Positions 43,287 through 53,043 of a DNA stretch of 64,000 nucleotides are shown here, piece by piece (positions within the stretch are counted from its first letter, which is position 1; every line of letters starts with the position of its first letter). The notes under the pieces were generated by a model that saw nothing but the letters and a program-made list of their open reading frames with translations, was not told where the DNA came from and searched no databases. The stretch is from Chitinophaga sp. Cy-1792 (GTDB lineage: Bacteria; Bacteroidota; Bacteroidia; Chitinophagales; Chitinophagaceae). Location: positions 434,001 through 498,000 of the forward strand of contig NZ_VWWO01000001.1 in assembly GCF_011752935.1 (NCBI RefSeq), read 5' to 3'. A program made the position numbers and the translations under genes.

Positions 43287-46229
43287 TTAATAACCGAAGA
43301 TTTGTTCCAGGGTAAGGGTTTTAACCTCACCATATTTCTTCAGTTCATCCAGACTAACTTTTTTATCATTCGCAACGATGCAATAGGTAAATGGCTTGTG
43401 TGCCAGATGCTCGTCATGGAATTTTTTAACATCGCTGAAGTTCATGCCATCGATAGATTCATAAACCTGTTTGCGGATATCTGTGCTCAGACCCAGTTTC
43501 TGCGCTGCCAGGTAACTGAAGATGATCGCATCATTGGTGATACGCTCTGTTTCAATATCCTGCTTCATGCTTTGTTTTGCAGCCATCAGTAATTTGTCGG
43601 ACTGAGGAATATCATTCAGCAGTTCGTTCATACCGTTAATGGCTTCATTCATTTTATCTGCCTGAGATCCAACGTAAGCAAGGATTGTATATCGCTCACC
43701 CTGTTTCTGCGGACTAGAATAAAATGCATAGGTCGAATAAGCCAGTGCTTTGGATTCACGGATAGTCTGGAATACGATAGATCCCATACCACCACCGAAG
43801 TAGTTATTGAACAGGCTGATGATAGCTGTGTTGGAAGGATTGTATTCGCCATCATTTCTTACCCAGTTAACTTCAGATTGTACCATGTCGTAGTTAACGA
43901 ACAGTACCTGGTTAGCAGGCTGATCAACTTTGGTAAATTTCACAGCAGCAGGAGCTTCTGTAAAGGTTGCAGGTACTTTGTGCAGCTTCGCAATGTCTGT
44001 TTGCGCGGCAGTCAGCGCCTGTGGTCCCCAATAGATAACAGTTTGTTTGTATGCCATCAGGTTGTGCAGGATATCTACCAGTTCTTTAGCCGTTACAGCT
44101 TCCAGATCGGCGGTAGACATGGTATAGTTAAACGGATTCTTATTACCGTAGATACCGTAGTTATTCAGCCCTTTTAAAATAGCGCCTTTGTTAAGTTTAC
44201 TATCTGCTCTTGCTTTGCTCATACGGCTTTTCAGGGCAGTAAGTGCTGCTTCGTTAGGCTGACAGTTGGAGATGATATGTTCGAAGAGAGCAACTGCTTT
44301 ATCGAAGTTTTCCTGTAAGCCACTGATGGAAATGGTAGTCACATCATTGCTGGTGCTTACATTGAAGTTACAAGCGATATCGTAGAACTCTTTGCTGATC
44401 TGTTCAGCGGTATATTTATCTGTGCTCAGGAACTGCAGATAGCTGGCAGCGAGGCTCAGTTTGATATTGTTCCAGGTACCTACATCAAAACGGTAGTAGA
44501 GGCGGAACAATGCGTTATCCTTGTTCTGTACATACAGTAAGTCAGCATTACCAACTTTACCTTTCTGGATATCTTTGTTGTAATCCAGCCACTGTGGAGC
44601 AACCGGAGTAGCAGGGATATTAGCTACCTGCTGGATGAATGGAGACTGTGCATCTCTGTTAACTTCCACTGGTGTGATAGCAGGTTTGTCAACCTTTTCG
44701 ATGTTTTTGTCTTCGCCTTTGCGTTTGTAAATAACAACGTAGTCGTTACCAAAGTATTTGTTGGCATAATCTACGATTTGTTTTTTGGTAACAGTGCCCA
44801 TATCATTGATATAAGACACATCGTATTGCCAGTTTTTACCACGGCTTTTTATAAATCCGTCCATCAGGCTGCTAGCACGGTTGTTGTTGCTTTCCAGGCC
44901 CTGGAGTTCGGATAATTTTGCGTTATTCACGATAGCTTTCACCAGTGATTCGTCGAAGTCACCTTTTTTCAGGATATCGAGTTGGGAGAGTAAAATTGCT
45001 TTTACATCTTCCAGCGACTGACCTGGTTTTGCTTTACCAGAGAGATCAAACACGGTATAGTCTTTCCAGGCAATATCCTGCACACCGGCGTTGAGTACTT
45101 TCTGTTGTTTGTTGATATTCAGATCGAACAGACCAGCTTTACCATTTTGGAGGATGCTGGAGATTACACCCAGAACGAGGCTGGATTTGGTATCCAGGGC
45201 ACCTGGAAGGCGGAAGGCGACTTCTACGCTTTCAGCATCCGGGCCATAAACTGTTTTTTCGATTGGAGCCGTGATAGGTTTTTCCGGTGCAGGATTGTAT
45301 TCTTTTACCGGCTTAGCCTTCATGTAGCTGAATTTCTGATCGATGGTTTTGATCACGTAGTCCGGATCAAAGTCACCAGCCATAACGATAGCCATGTTGT
45401 TAGGCACGTAGTATTCGTTGTAGAACTGGCGGATAGCTTTAAGGTTAGGATTCTTAAGATGTTCTACGGTACCGATGGTAGACTGCTGTCCGTAATTGTG
45501 TGTAGGGAACAGGGTAGCCAGCATGGTTTCGTACACCTTACGACCGTCGTTATCGAGGCCACGGTTTTTCTCTTCGTAAACCGCTTCCAGTTCTGTATGG
45601 AAGAGGCGGAATACCGGATCTCTGAAACGTTCAGCCTGTACGGTCAGGTACTTGTCGATAGCGTTGGAAGGGATATCTTCTTCGTAAACGGTTTCTTCTG
45701 TCCAGGTGTGCGCGTTGGTACCTTGAGCACCCATAGCGGTCATCATTTTATCGTATTCGTTTGCGATCGCGTATTTAGCGGCGATACCGGAAACGCTGTC
45801 GATTTCATGATAAACAGCTTTACGTTTGGCAGGATCAGTGGTTTTGTTGTACTTATCGTACAGGTTTTCGATCTGGTCGAGGTAAGGTTTTTCCTTAGCC
45901 CAGTCCATGGTACCGTAAACCTGGGTACCTTTAAAGAGGAGGTGTTCGAGGTAGTGAGCGAGGCCGGTATGATCTTTAGGATCGTTGTTGCTTCCGGCGC
46001 GTGTACCTATCAGGGTTTGGATACGGGGATCCTTTTTGTTAACGCTGAGGATAACTGTCAGACCATTTTTCAGGGTGTAGAAGCGGGCTTTCATGGGGTC
46101 GTTGGTAACATAGCGATAACTATATCCACCAGCGTTAGCCTCTTTCCACTCGTACTTGCTCTGGGCTCCAGCAGACAGCATAGAGCAGGCAAGCACCATT
46201 AGCAGGACTACCTGTTTTAGAATTCTCAT
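43287..46229 (-). CDS. M16 family zinc metallopeptidase, two-domain
   Basis: A 980-residue exported peptidase with two M16 halves. The signal peptide is 1-23 (MRILKQVVLLMVLACSMLSAGAQ). The first half has the zinc site HYLEH (in GLAHYLEHLLFKGT) and a downstream Glu region, so it is active; the second half lacks HxxEH and is probably the inactive partner domain, as in pitrilysin. It is expected in the periplasm or outer membrane face. The start at 46229 is preferred because a TATATTTG box lies at 46257-46264, inside the alternative 30-residue extension. Confidence 0.93.
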   Translation of the reverse strand: MRILKQVVLLMVLACSMLSAGAQSKYEWKEANAGGYSYRYVTNDPMKARFYTLKNGLTVILSVNKKDPRIQTLIGTRAGSNNDPKDHTGLAHYLEHLLFKGTQVYGTMDWAKEKPYLDQIENLYDKYNKTTDPAKRKAVYHEIDSVSGIAAKYAIANEYDKMMTAMGAQGTNAHTWTEETVYEEDIPSNAIDKYLTVQAERFRDPVFRLFHTELEAVYEEKNRGLDNDGRKVYETMLATLFPTHNYGQQSTIGTVEHLKNPNLKAIRQFYNEYYVPNNMAIVMAGDFDPDYVIKTIDQKFSYMKAKPVKEYNPAPEKPITAPIEKTVYGPDAESVEVAFRLPGALDTKSSLVLGVISSILQNGKAGLFDLNINKQQKVLNAGVQDIAWKDYTVFDLSGKAKPGQSLEDVKAILLSQLDILKKGDFDESLVKAIVNNAKLSELQGLESNNNRASSLMDGFIKSRGKNWQYDVSYINDMGTVTKKQIVDYANKYFGNDYVVIYKRKGEDKNIEKVDKPAITPVEVNRDAQSPFIQQVANIPATPVAPQWLDYNKDIQKGKVGNADLLYVQNKDNALFRLYYRFDVGTWNNIKLSLAASYLQFLSTDKYTAEQISKEFYDIACNFNVSTSNDVTTISISGLQENFDKAVALFEHIISNCQPNEAALTALKSRMSKARADSKLNKGAILKGLNNYGIYGNKNPFNYTMSTADLEAVTAKELVDILHNLMAYKQTVIYWGPQALTAAQTDIAKLHKVPATFTEAPAAVKFTKVDQPANQVLFVNYDMVQSEVNWVRNDGEYNPSNTAIISLFNNYFGGGMGSIVFQTIRESKALAYSTYAFYSSPQKQGERYTILAYVGSQADKMNEAINGMNELLNDIPQSDKLLMAAKQSMKQDIETERITNDAIIFSYLAAQKLGLSTDIRKQVYESIDGMNFSDVKKFHDEHLAHKPFTYCIVANDKKVSLDELKKYGEVKTLTLEQIFGY

Positions 46230-46256
46230 AAAATGATTGGTTTTAAAAAAGTAGTC

Positions 46257-46264
46257 CAAATATA
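46257..46264 (-). promoter_or_regulatory. TAnnTTTG box for the M16 gene
   Basis: TATATTTG on the minus strand matches exactly and lies 28 nt before the ATG at 46229; it rules against the upstream alternative start. Confidence 0.55.
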
Positions 46265-46387
46265 GCCGGAAGTAGAAAGAAAACCTGTAAAGTGACGATA
46301 TAAAATATATAAACGGCACATCGGTCTATATACAACCGATTGCCGTTATAGGGGAAATTCAATAAATAACTTATCGAGTAAGATCCT

Positions 46388-46744
46388 TTATGGGGTGAGT
46401 GTTATTGCGGATGGATTTGTTTGTTTTATTACCATCATAGTAGCCAAAGCGGAGTCTGACAGCGTATGTGGAAATTTTTGACCTGCGGTAGATAAATAAC
46501 TACTGTTTGATTTGCCAGGTTTGGATTTTTTCTTTACCTGAGATATCTGGGGAGATGGATGGATAGTATTATTTACCCTGGCAATAACCGGAGCAGCATT
46601 TTCGACACTATATCCGGGTGTTACCAGTGTTGGGATTGATTGTTCGTAAGGTCTTCCGATCTGGACCCCAAGAATTCTCTTTTCACAGGAATGTACCCAG
46701 GCAATGCAGCCGATGCATGCCATGAGGCCAACAATTGAACGCAT
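46388..46744 (-). CDS. Unknown exported small protein, 118 aa
   Basis: Not recognised. The N-terminus is hydrophobic with a Cys (AWVHSCEK) that could be a lipobox-like site, so the product may be an exported lipoprotein. The remainder is Ser/Thr/Pro/Lys-rich and probably disordered. It is the last gene of the ECF sigma, anti-sigma, OMP series, 28 bp after the OMP gene. Its role in that operon is unknown. Confidence 0.6.
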   Translation of the reverse strand: MRSIVGLMACIGCIAWVHSCEKRILGVQIGRPYEQSIPTLVTPGYSVENAAPVIARVNNTIHPSPQISQVKKKSKPGKSNSSYLSTAGQKFPHTLSDSALATMMVIKQTNPSAITLTP

Positions 46745-46772
46745 AATCGTAATTTAGAATCTGGTCAAAAAC

Positions 46773-47717
46773 TCAGAATCCATTTAATCGAAGGCCGATT
46801 GAAAACGGATACTGTTGCAATCCATAATCATGAAGAGCTGTAAGGGCAAAATTTGCGTAAAGTTTCACCGGACCGTATCCGAGTTCACTTGCTAAACCAA
46901 AACGCCATTTATTAAGGTTAAAGTCGTCCGTTTTCCTGACCTTGCCTCTTTCCTCACTTACTTGTTTGGTTCTGGCTTTCAGCAGATAACCACCAATAAC
47001 ACCAAAACTAGCCTGGAATGCTCTCCCTGGTCTGGCGGGGTTAGAATTAAAGTTAAGCATCACCGGTACTGACATGTATTCGGCGAACAGCTTATTCTTG
47101 GAGAATTCTACCGTATCACGCACAATAGTTGTAGGATAACCCGGCTGGTAGGTGATATTGCGGGCGTACCTATAATTATTCATTTCCAAACCTAAAGCAT
47201 ATAACAAGTTTAGTTTGTGTTTTGTTATGTTTAAACGTTGCTCAATGAGCCAGATGTTAAAATTGATCGATTTTCCGGTGATAAGTTTAAATTCAGAGGG
47301 AGTTAAAGGTTCGCTGGCGGATCTTGGCGCAATGGTTGCCAGTCCAACAGCCGAATAACTATATGATTTTGCGTTAGTTGCGAATTGACCTCCGCCACTG
47401 GCTCCGTCAAAATAATTTACATAGGCCGCGCCTGTATAATCGCTTCTATCTATATAATTATTGAAACCAAGGTCGATAACGAAGAATTTCGTCTGGAGGT
47501 TCTTTTTTAGCTTGTTACGGGCATACGCCGTATCGTTATACATTTTATAGCTGCTTCTCCCTTTTTCATTTTTGGACTTAATGATAATCAGGCCTTTAAT
47601 CTGTATAGTATCTGCCGTTGCAGCAGGATCTTTATATGTATCAACAGCCTTTTGCGCATTAGTTAGTCCAGACCACACCATCAACAGCAACAAAAAGAGT
47701 AAAACTTTATGCTTCAT
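46773..47717 (-). CDS. Outer membrane beta-barrel protein
   Basis: A 314-residue protein with signal peptide 1-21 (LLLLMVWSGLTNA) and many alternating hydrophobic/aromatic strands (KFFVIDLGFNNYID, LNLLYALGLEMNNYRY, VPVMLNFNS, FGLASELGYG, FSIGLRLNGF), ending in Phe as barrels often do. It resembles porin/PorT-like small barrels with unknown role. It is in the operon of an ECF sigma factor and its anti-sigma, with 19 and 28 bp gaps, so it may be part of envelope control or a target of it. Confidence 0.8.
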   Translation of the reverse strand: MKHKVLLFLLLLMVWSGLTNAQKAVDTYKDPAATADTIQIKGLIIIKSKNEKGRSSYKMYNDTAYARNKLKKNLQTKFFVIDLGFNNYIDRSDYTGAAYVNYFDGASGGGQFATNAKSYSYSAVGLATIAPRSASEPLTPSEFKLITGKSINFNIWLIEQRLNITKHKLNLLYALGLEMNNYRYARNITYQPGYPTTIVRDTVEFSKNKLFAEYMSVPVMLNFNSNPARPGRAFQASFGVIGGYLLKARTKQVSEERGKVRKTDDFNLNKWRFGLASELGYGPVKLYANFALTALHDYGLQQYPFSIGLRLNGF

Positions 47718-47736
47718 ACGCTATTAGTAAAATATT

Positions 47737-48810
47737 TTAATTATTCCGTTTCCGGGAGAAAAACTTGGCAACATTAGTTACTTTATCCAGAATCTTGCTG
47801 TCACTACCACTTACTGACATGATCAGTTCCCCTTTTATACCTTCGGCAGGGCGGCTGATATTGGCAGGTGGCGCATCTGTAGTTACCGGAACGTTAGCAG
47901 CGATCACATGTTCTTTAACAGTTGGTTTGTCCGCGGCAGTAGCACTAAGCGTGGCAGCTGGCTGCGGGATGGCAGCAACCTGTCTCTCTACAATTTCCTG
48001 ACTGGTATTTCTGGGTGGCGGGAATTGAGGAGATGCCTGGGGCTCTGATTTGGCACCGGAGGATGTGTTTGCATTTTCCAGCACATCTTTTTTAACGTCT
48101 GATGCTTGATTTTCAGTAGGTTTCTTACTACTGGTGACAGTTTTCTTAACCGGCTGATTATAACCGGCAGTTATATTTGGTTCCGGCACAGTGGCAACAG
48201 CAGCAGGGGGTTCCTGGTGAGCAGGCAGTACTGTACTCGTTTTTGCCGGAATATTTCTTTTTACGTTATCGGCCAGGGTGGCATGTTTAGTGGCTGTTTC
48301 AGGATGGGTAAATGGCATAGTCCATACCAATACCCCGGCAACCACTGCCGCAGCAGCTCCCCACCAAACGGCTATACGGCGTACTGGTTTCTGCTGACGA
48401 TACAACACCTGTTTATTACCAAAGGAAATCCGCTCTGCCGGATCCAATTTGGCCGATTTGAACTGCTGTAGTTCCTTTTTCGCCTCAGGATGGCTATCCA
48501 GATAAACCTGCAGCTGTTTCTTTTTCGTTATATCTAATTCATTATCAATATAACTCAGCATCATGGTAGTAATGTCCTCATCTACCTTGATACCTTTATA
48601 CAGCGACGCCCGGTTTTCAAACACGACTTCTTCATCCGGCTGCAGGCGCACATTATCCAGCAGTTCCAGTTCCTGCCGGATAGCAGGGTACTGTTGCAGG
48701 AATGCTTCCAGCGCAGTCAGTTCTTCCGGTGTCAGCTCACCATCAATGTAGCTGCACAAGAAAGATTCGTAGTTTGATATGTTGATATCTACCGCCAAAT
48801 CAATTAGCAA
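47737..48810 (-). CDS. Putative anti-sigma protein with two repeated N-terminal motifs
   Basis: A 357-residue protein. The N-terminal cytoplasmic part has two similar repeats, SYIDGELTPEELTALEAFL and SYIDNELDITKKKQLQVYL, each resembling an anti-sigma helix pair. One membrane segment lies at about 148-166. The periplasmic part (about 170-340) is Pro/Ala/Thr-rich and disordered. There is no H-x3-C-x2-C zinc motif. The start is TTG (48810 or 48798) because no ATG is in frame; it lies 16-28 bp after the sigma gene stop. Partner of the ECF factor encoded just upstream. Confidence 0.75.
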   Translation of the reverse strand: MLIDLAVDINISNYESFLCSYIDGELTPEELTALEAFLQQYPAIRQELELLDNVRLQPDEEVVFENRASLYKGIKVDEDITTMMLSYIDNELDITKKKQLQVYLDSHPEAKKELQQFKSAKLDPAERISFGNKQVLYRQQKPVRRIAVWWGAAAAVVAGVLVWTMPFTHPETATKHATLADNVKRNIPAKTSTVLPAHQEPPAAVATVPEPNITAGYNQPVKKTVTSSKKPTENQASDVKKDVLENANTSSGAKSEPQASPQFPPPRNTSQEIVERQVAAIPQPAATLSATAADKPTVKEHVIAANVPVTTDAPPANISRPAEGIKGELIMSVSGSDSKILDKVTNVAKFFSRKRNN

Positions 48811-48826
48811 TTATAATAATATAATA

Positions 48827-49312
48827 TCATATTACATTTTCCATTTTTACCAGATAATTCTTCAGATGAATTCTGGCTCTATGGAGATATACTTTTACCT
48901 GAGATGGATTTAATTCCATAATCTCGCCTATTTCTTCATAGCTGTACCCTTCATAATCCTTCAGCATTACAAGCGAGCGCTGCACTTCACTTAATTTGGC
49001 CAGTGCCTGGGCAATGACTTCTTTTGCGTTGTGCACTTTATGATCGGATATTTTCTCTTCTTCCTTAAACTGCTCCACCAGGGTGATGCGCTTAACCTTA
49101 CGGACATGGTCGATCATATTGTGGTATCCCACTGTGAACAGGTATGACTTGGCCTTTTCAAAAGGCACATCCTGGCAGTGTTTCCACAATATTTCGAACG
49201 AGTTCTGTACTACGTCTCTGGCGTCCTCAGCGTTTTCCAGATTTTTAACGATAAAACGAAACAGGTTATCCGAATACAGATCCACGCATTTATTGTACTC
49301 CTTTTCCGTCAT
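48827..49312 (-). CDS. ECF sigma-70 family RNA polymerase sigma factor
   Basis: A 161-residue ECF factor with region 2 (about 10-75; LFRFIVKNLENAEDARDVVQNSF and the kink KAKSYLFTVGYHNMIDHVRK) and region 4 (about 105-155; LAKLSEVQRSLVMLKDYEGYSYEEIGEIM). It is first in a four-gene series with anti-sigma, OMP and a small exported protein. It should be held by the neighbouring anti-sigma. Signal and regulon unknown. Confidence 0.92.
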   Translation of the reverse strand: MTEKEYNKCVDLYSDNLFRFIVKNLENAEDARDVVQNSFEILWKHCQDVPFEKAKSYLFTVGYHNMIDHVRKVKRITLVEQFKEEEKISDHKVHNAKEVIAQALAKLSEVQRSLVMLKDYEGYSYEEIGEIMELNPSQVKVYLHRARIHLKNYLVKMENVI

Positions 49313-49693
49313 TCAGGTGGCGCGGGATTTTAGTGCTAATTTCCGACAAATACTTTAATGCCAATGCCCGGATTACCTCCAATCTATAATTTCCCACACC
49401 ACACTATCACATTCTCTCTCTAATATCAGCTGTAGGATAAGTTATTAATTACTGATGCTCTTATCTTTATATATTCAGAAAATTAAAAACTCTCTGAAAA
49501 TGCCTTCAAAGTACCAGTTTTGGATATCGCGGCATCCATAATCATGATATTACTATGACGGAGACCAGTTTGTAAATGTTACACCTTAGTCAAACTTTTT
49601 ACAGGAAACCCCTGTTCTGCAATAAAGGATTGATAATCGTAATATTTTTAGCATCGCAATAATTAATTACAAGTCTAAATCTGATAGAAACAC
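49313..49693. other. 381-bp divergent spacer without a recognisable feature
   Basis: This stretch separates the ECF sigma gene and kbl. It is A/T-rich with no frame I can support and no strong hairpin. Weak promoter-like pieces (for example TAATATTTTT near 49640) do not match the consensus well enough to call. Confidence 0.5.
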
Positions 49694-50881
49694 ATGAATA
49701 GCAAGTTTACCACCCGCTTAAAGGGAGAGCTGGACGAGATCAACCAGGCAGGTCTTTACAAGAGAGAGCGAATCATTACCTCTGAGCAAGGTGCTGAAAT
49801 ACAGGTTGGTGGCGAAACTGTAATTAACTTCTGCGCCAACAATTACCTGGGCCTGTCTTCACACCCGGCGGTAGTCAAGGCAGCCAAAGATGCTATCGAC
49901 ACCCACGGTTACGGCATGAGCAGTGTCCGCTTCATCTGCGGCACCCAGGATATTCACCGTGAACTGGAGCAGAAAATCTCAAAATTCCTCGGAACTGAAG
50001 ATACCATTTTATATGTGGCGGCTTTTGATGCCAATGGCGGCGTATTTGAGCCTTTGTTCAACGAACAGGACGCCATCATCTCTGATGCCCTGAACCACGC
50101 TTCCATTATTGACGGGGTACGCTTGTGCAAGGCACAGCGTTTCCGCTATGAGCACAACAACATGGCTGATCTGGAAGCCAAACTGCAGGAAGCTAAAGAC
50201 TGCCGCAGCCGTATCATTGTAACAGATGGTTCTTTCAGCATGGACGGTACTATTGCCCAGCTGGACAAAATCTGTGACCTGGCGGATAAATATGATGCAA
50301 TTGTAATGTCTGACGAGAGCCATTCTTCCGGCTTCCTGGGTAAAACGGGTCGTGGTACCCATGAATACCGTGGAGTAATGGGCCGGGTGGATATCATCAC
50401 CGGCACCCTGGGTAAGGCTTTGGGTGGTGCATCCGGCGGTTTCACTTCCGGTCCTAAAGAGGTAATCGACATCCTGCGCCAGCGCAGCCGTCCATACCTT
50501 TTCTCCAACTCTGTGGCTCCTACCATCGTAGGCGCATCTATTGCAGTGCTGGATATGCTGAGTGAAACTACTGAGCTTCGTGATAAACTGGAATACAACA
50601 CTAAATATTTCCGTTCCAAAATGACGGAAGCAGGTTTTGATATTAAGCCAGGCGATCACCCGATTGTGCCGGTAATGCTGTATGATGCTGTATTGAGCCA
50701 GCAATTTGCTGACAAACTGCTCAAAGAAGGCATCTACGTAATCGGCTTCTTCTTCCCTGTGGTACCAAAAGGCCAGGCCCGTATCCGTGTACAGCTGAGC
50801 GCTGCACATGAGCAGAAACACCTGGATAAGGCAATTGCTGCCTTTACCAAAGTGGGTAAGGAATTGGGCGTAATAAAATAG
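49694..50881 (+). CDS. kbl: Glycine C-acetyltransferase (2-amino-3-ketobutyrate CoA ligase)
   Basis: A 395-residue PLP enzyme of the alpha-oxoamine synthase family. It cleaves 2-amino-3-ketobutyrate with CoA to glycine and acetyl-CoA in threonine breakdown. The family traits are [14 protein letters not shown], the substrate-binding [26 protein letters not shown] and the PLP Lys in [13 protein letters not shown]. Length matches Kbl. Threonine dehydrogenase (tdh) is not adjacent. Related synthases (BioF, SPT) differ; full-length similarity, especially the C-terminus, favours Kbl. Confidence 0.92.
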   Translation: MNSKFTTRLKGELDEINQAGLYKRERIITSEQGAEIQVGGETVINFCANNYLGLSSHPAVVKAAKDAIDTHGYGMSSVRFICGTQDIHRELEQKISKFLGTEDTILYVAAFDANGGVFEPLFNEQDAIISDALNHASIIDGVRLCKAQRFRYEHNNMADLEAKLQEAKDCRSRIIVTDGSFSMDGTIAQLDKICDLADKYDAIVMSDESHSSGFLGKTGRGTHEYRGVMGRVDIITGTLGKALGGASGGFTSGPKEVIDILRQRSRPYLFSNSVAPTIVGASIAVLDMLSETTELRDKLEYNTKYFRSKMTEAGFDIKPGDHPIVPVMLYDAVLSQQFADKLLKEGIYVIGFFFPVVPKGQARIRVQLSAAHEQKHLDKAIAAFTKVGKELGVIK

Positions 50882-50924
50882 GCAGGAATTCCCATCCTCA
50901 TACATCAAAGAAAAAATCACTGAG

Positions 50925-50964
50925 TAGCGCAACGTGGTGCATATATTGCATTCACTTTGCGCTA
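50925..50964 (+). terminator. Hairpin with T-rich tail after kbl
   Basis: TAGCGCAA and TTGCGCTA pair perfectly, with an inner TGCA/TGCA stem in the loop, and TTCGGCTTTTTGCTTT follows. It may be the kbl terminator and lies just before the promoter of the beta-lactamase gene. Confidence 0.5.
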
Positions 50965-50992
50965 TTCGGCTTTTTGCTTTCAGCTTTATACT

Positions 50993-51000
50993 TACTTTTG
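50993..51000 (+). promoter_or_regulatory. TAnnTTTG box for the class D beta-lactamase gene
   Basis: TACTTTTG is an exact match, with TTTG at 50973-50976 (16-bp spacer, shorter than usual). The start is expected near 51006; it fixes translation at 51021 rather than an upstream GTG. Confidence 0.55.
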
Positions 51001-51020
51001 CAGCTACAAATCTCAAGAAC

Positions 51021-51827
51021 ATGATGAAACAACTCGGCTGGTTGCTTGTGGCGGTAGTAATTACACTGTCGGCATGTGCACCCAATAACGTTAAAGAGGA
51101 AAAAAGCTGGGAAAAATATTTTAGCCAGTACAAGGTAGAAGGAACCTTCATGTTATTCAGCAATAGCCAGGGAGAATTTAAAGTGTATAACCTGGAACGT
51201 GCTAAAGAGCGCTTCCTTCCGGCATCTACATTTAAGATATTCAACTCGCTGGTGGGTATTCAGACAGGTGTAATTAAAGATACCGGCATGGTTATTCCAT
51301 GGGACGGCGTTCAACGCAGCCGCCCTGAATGGAACCAGGACCTGACCATGAACCAGGCGTTCAAAGTTTCTGCCGTCCCTTATTTCCAGGAAGTTGCCCG
51401 CCGTATCGGCAAAGAACAGATGCAGCTCTGGCTGGACTCTGTTAAATATGGCAACATGAAAATCAGCCGTATCGATACATTCTGGCTGGACAATTCCCTG
51501 CAGATCTCTCCGGACGAAGAACTTGGATTTGTTAAAAAACTCTACTTCGATCAGCTGCCATTCTCTAAAACAACCATGAAATCTGTCAGAGATGTGATGA
51601 TGATGGAAAAAACACCTAAATATGAATTAGCATATAAAACTGGCTGGGGCATAGTAGGTAAAAAGAATATCGGCTGGATTGTAGGCTGGATTGAAGAAAA
51701 CAGACATCCTGCCTTCTTTGTACTGAATATTGAGTCTGAAGACCCGAATATCCAGATGAGAGCCGTGACCATGGACATCATGAAGAATATTCTGACCCAG
51801 GCTGGTTATTTCAAAGGAGAAATGTAA
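51021..51827 (+). CDS. Class D (OXA-type) beta-lactamase homolog, lipoprotein
   Basis: A 268-residue exported protein. Lipobox LSAC gives Cys19. All class D motifs are present in order: STFK (69-72; Ser nucleophile and the Lys that is carbamylated), SAV (117-119), YGN (143-145), Trp155 in FWLDNSLQIS, and KTG (206-208). It should therefore be an active serine beta-lactamase or a close BlaR-sensor-like paralog; the single-domain size favours the enzyme. It has its own promoter and terminator and no regulator gene nearby. The substrate spectrum cannot be told. Confidence 0.9.
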   Translation: MMKQLGWLLVAVVITLSACAPNNVKEEKSWEKYFSQYKVEGTFMLFSNSQGEFKVYNLERAKERFLPASTFKIFNSLVGIQTGVIKDTGMVIPWDGVQRSRPEWNQDLTMNQAFKVSAVPYFQEVARRIGKEQMQLWLDSVKYGNMKISRIDTFWLDNSLQISPDEELGFVKKLYFDQLPFSKTTMKSVRDVMMMEKTPKYELAYKTGWGIVGKKNIGWIVGWIEENRHPAFFVLNIESEDPNIQMRAVTMDIMKNILTQAGYFKGEM

Positions 51828-51853
51828 TACTGACTTACAGGTCATTGATATTT

Positions 51854-51885
51854 AAAAAGAACGCCATTACCGGCGTTCTTTTTTT
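51854..51885 (+). terminator. Terminator after the beta-lactamase gene
   Basis: GAACGCC and GGCGTTC pair within longer A/T arms (AAAAA/TTTTT), followed by a T-run. Confidence 0.9.
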
Positions 51886-51927
51886 GTTTAAGGGGCGTTA
51901 AAAATTACCTAAAGCCGTGCTTCACCT

Positions 51928-51958
51928 CTTGCAATACGTTACAAAAAAATTATTTTTG
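51928..51958 (+). promoter_or_regulatory. Promoter for batB-batC
   Basis: CTTG at 51928-51931, 19-bp spacer and TATTTTTG at 51951-51958 fit the -33/-7 elements. The start is near 51964, about 42 nt before the batB ATG. Confidence 0.65.
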
Positions 51959-52005
51959 AGTTCTTACCTGTTTAACTACCGGTAACGAATAGCTTAAAAT
52001 AGAAT

Positions 52006-53031
52006 ATGTTACGATTTCAACATACTGAGTATTTGTGGGCATTAACGCTGCTACTGGTATTACAGCTGGCCTTTCTGGCTGTATCCTGGTGGAAACGCAG
52101 GTCCATTAAGAAGATGGGGGATCCTGCACTGGTGGAGAAACTGTTTACCGGTTATTCCCGTAAGCGCTTCATCTTCAAATTTGTGCTGATTTTCCTGGCC
52201 TTCTTCTTCGGCGTAGTAGGATTAGCCAATCTCCAGAAAGGCAGCAGAATGGAAAAAATCACCCGTAAAGGAGTGGATGTAGTCATTGCCCTGGACGTGA
52301 GTAAAAGTATGCTGGCATCGGATGTACAGCCCGACAGGCTTACCCGCGCCAAACAGCTGATTACCAAGCTAATGGACAAACTGGAAAATGATCGTATAGG
52401 CCTGGTAGTTTTTGCGGGAAATGCTTACCTGCAAATGCCGCTCACGATCGATTATTCTGCTGCAAAAATGTACCTGAGCACCGTTTCACCGGATATGATC
52501 CCTACCCAGGGAACTGCTATCGGCCAGGCCATCCAGACAGCTGATGATGCTTTTAACAAGAAAGAGCGCAAACATAAAGCATTGATTGTCATTTCAGATG
52601 GTGAAGACCATGACGAAACTGCCATTCAAAAAACAAAAGCAGCTTTCGATAACGGTGTTGTTACCAATACCATCGGGATAGGTTCCGTAACAGGATCCCC
52701 GCTCCCCGATCCGGAAACCGGCGGTTACAAAAAAGACCGGGAAGGAAATACGGTGATATCAAAGCTGAACGAAAATGAACTGAAAGGCATCGCCTATGCC
52801 GGTCATGGTATTTACGAACACCTGGAAAACAATACAGACGAAGTTGTAACCTCCCTGGCTACCAAAATAGACAGCATGGAGCAGAAAGAATTCGGTGAAA
52901 ACATGTTCACAGACTATAACAGTTACTTCCAGTATTTCCTGGGCGTAACACTGGCGCTGTTGCTGATTGAATTCTTTTTACCCGAAGTGAGTACCAGGAA
53001 AAAGAAAGAACTGCCCGCTACAGTGGCATAA
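52006..53031 (+). CDS. batB: VWA-domain membrane protein BatB
   Basis: A 341-residue inner-membrane protein with two N-terminal membrane segments (about 8-29 and 56-74), a von Willebrand A domain with the MIDAS start DVSKS (97-101), and one C-terminal membrane segment (about 310-328). This is the BatA/BatB layout; since batC follows after 12 bp it is BatB. Bat proteins were first linked to aerotolerance in Bacteroides fragilis; they act in the envelope with MoxR ATPases. No moxR, batA, batD or batE is nearby. Confidence 0.88.
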   Translation: MLRFQHTEYLWALTLLLVLQLAFLAVSWWKRRSIKKMGDPALVEKLFTGYSRKRFIFKFVLIFLAFFFGVVGLANLQKGSRMEKITRKGVDVVIALDVSKSMLASDVQPDRLTRAKQLITKLMDKLENDRIGLVVFAGNAYLQMPLTIDYSAAKMYLSTVSPDMIPTQGTAIGQAIQTADDAFNKKERKHKALIVISDGEDHDETAIQKTKAAFDNGVVTNTIGIGSVTGSPLPDPETGGYKKDREGNTVISKLNENELKGIAYAGHGIYEHLENNTDEVVTSLATKIDSMEQKEFGENMFTDYNSYFQYFLGVTLALLLIEFFLPEVSTRKKKELPATVA

Positions 53032-53043
53032 CTTAATCGGATC

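Noticed and set aside
46230..46319. Upstream start that would extend the M16 protease by 30 residues
   Set aside because: The extension covers a TATATTTG promoter box and would hide the normal signal peptide.
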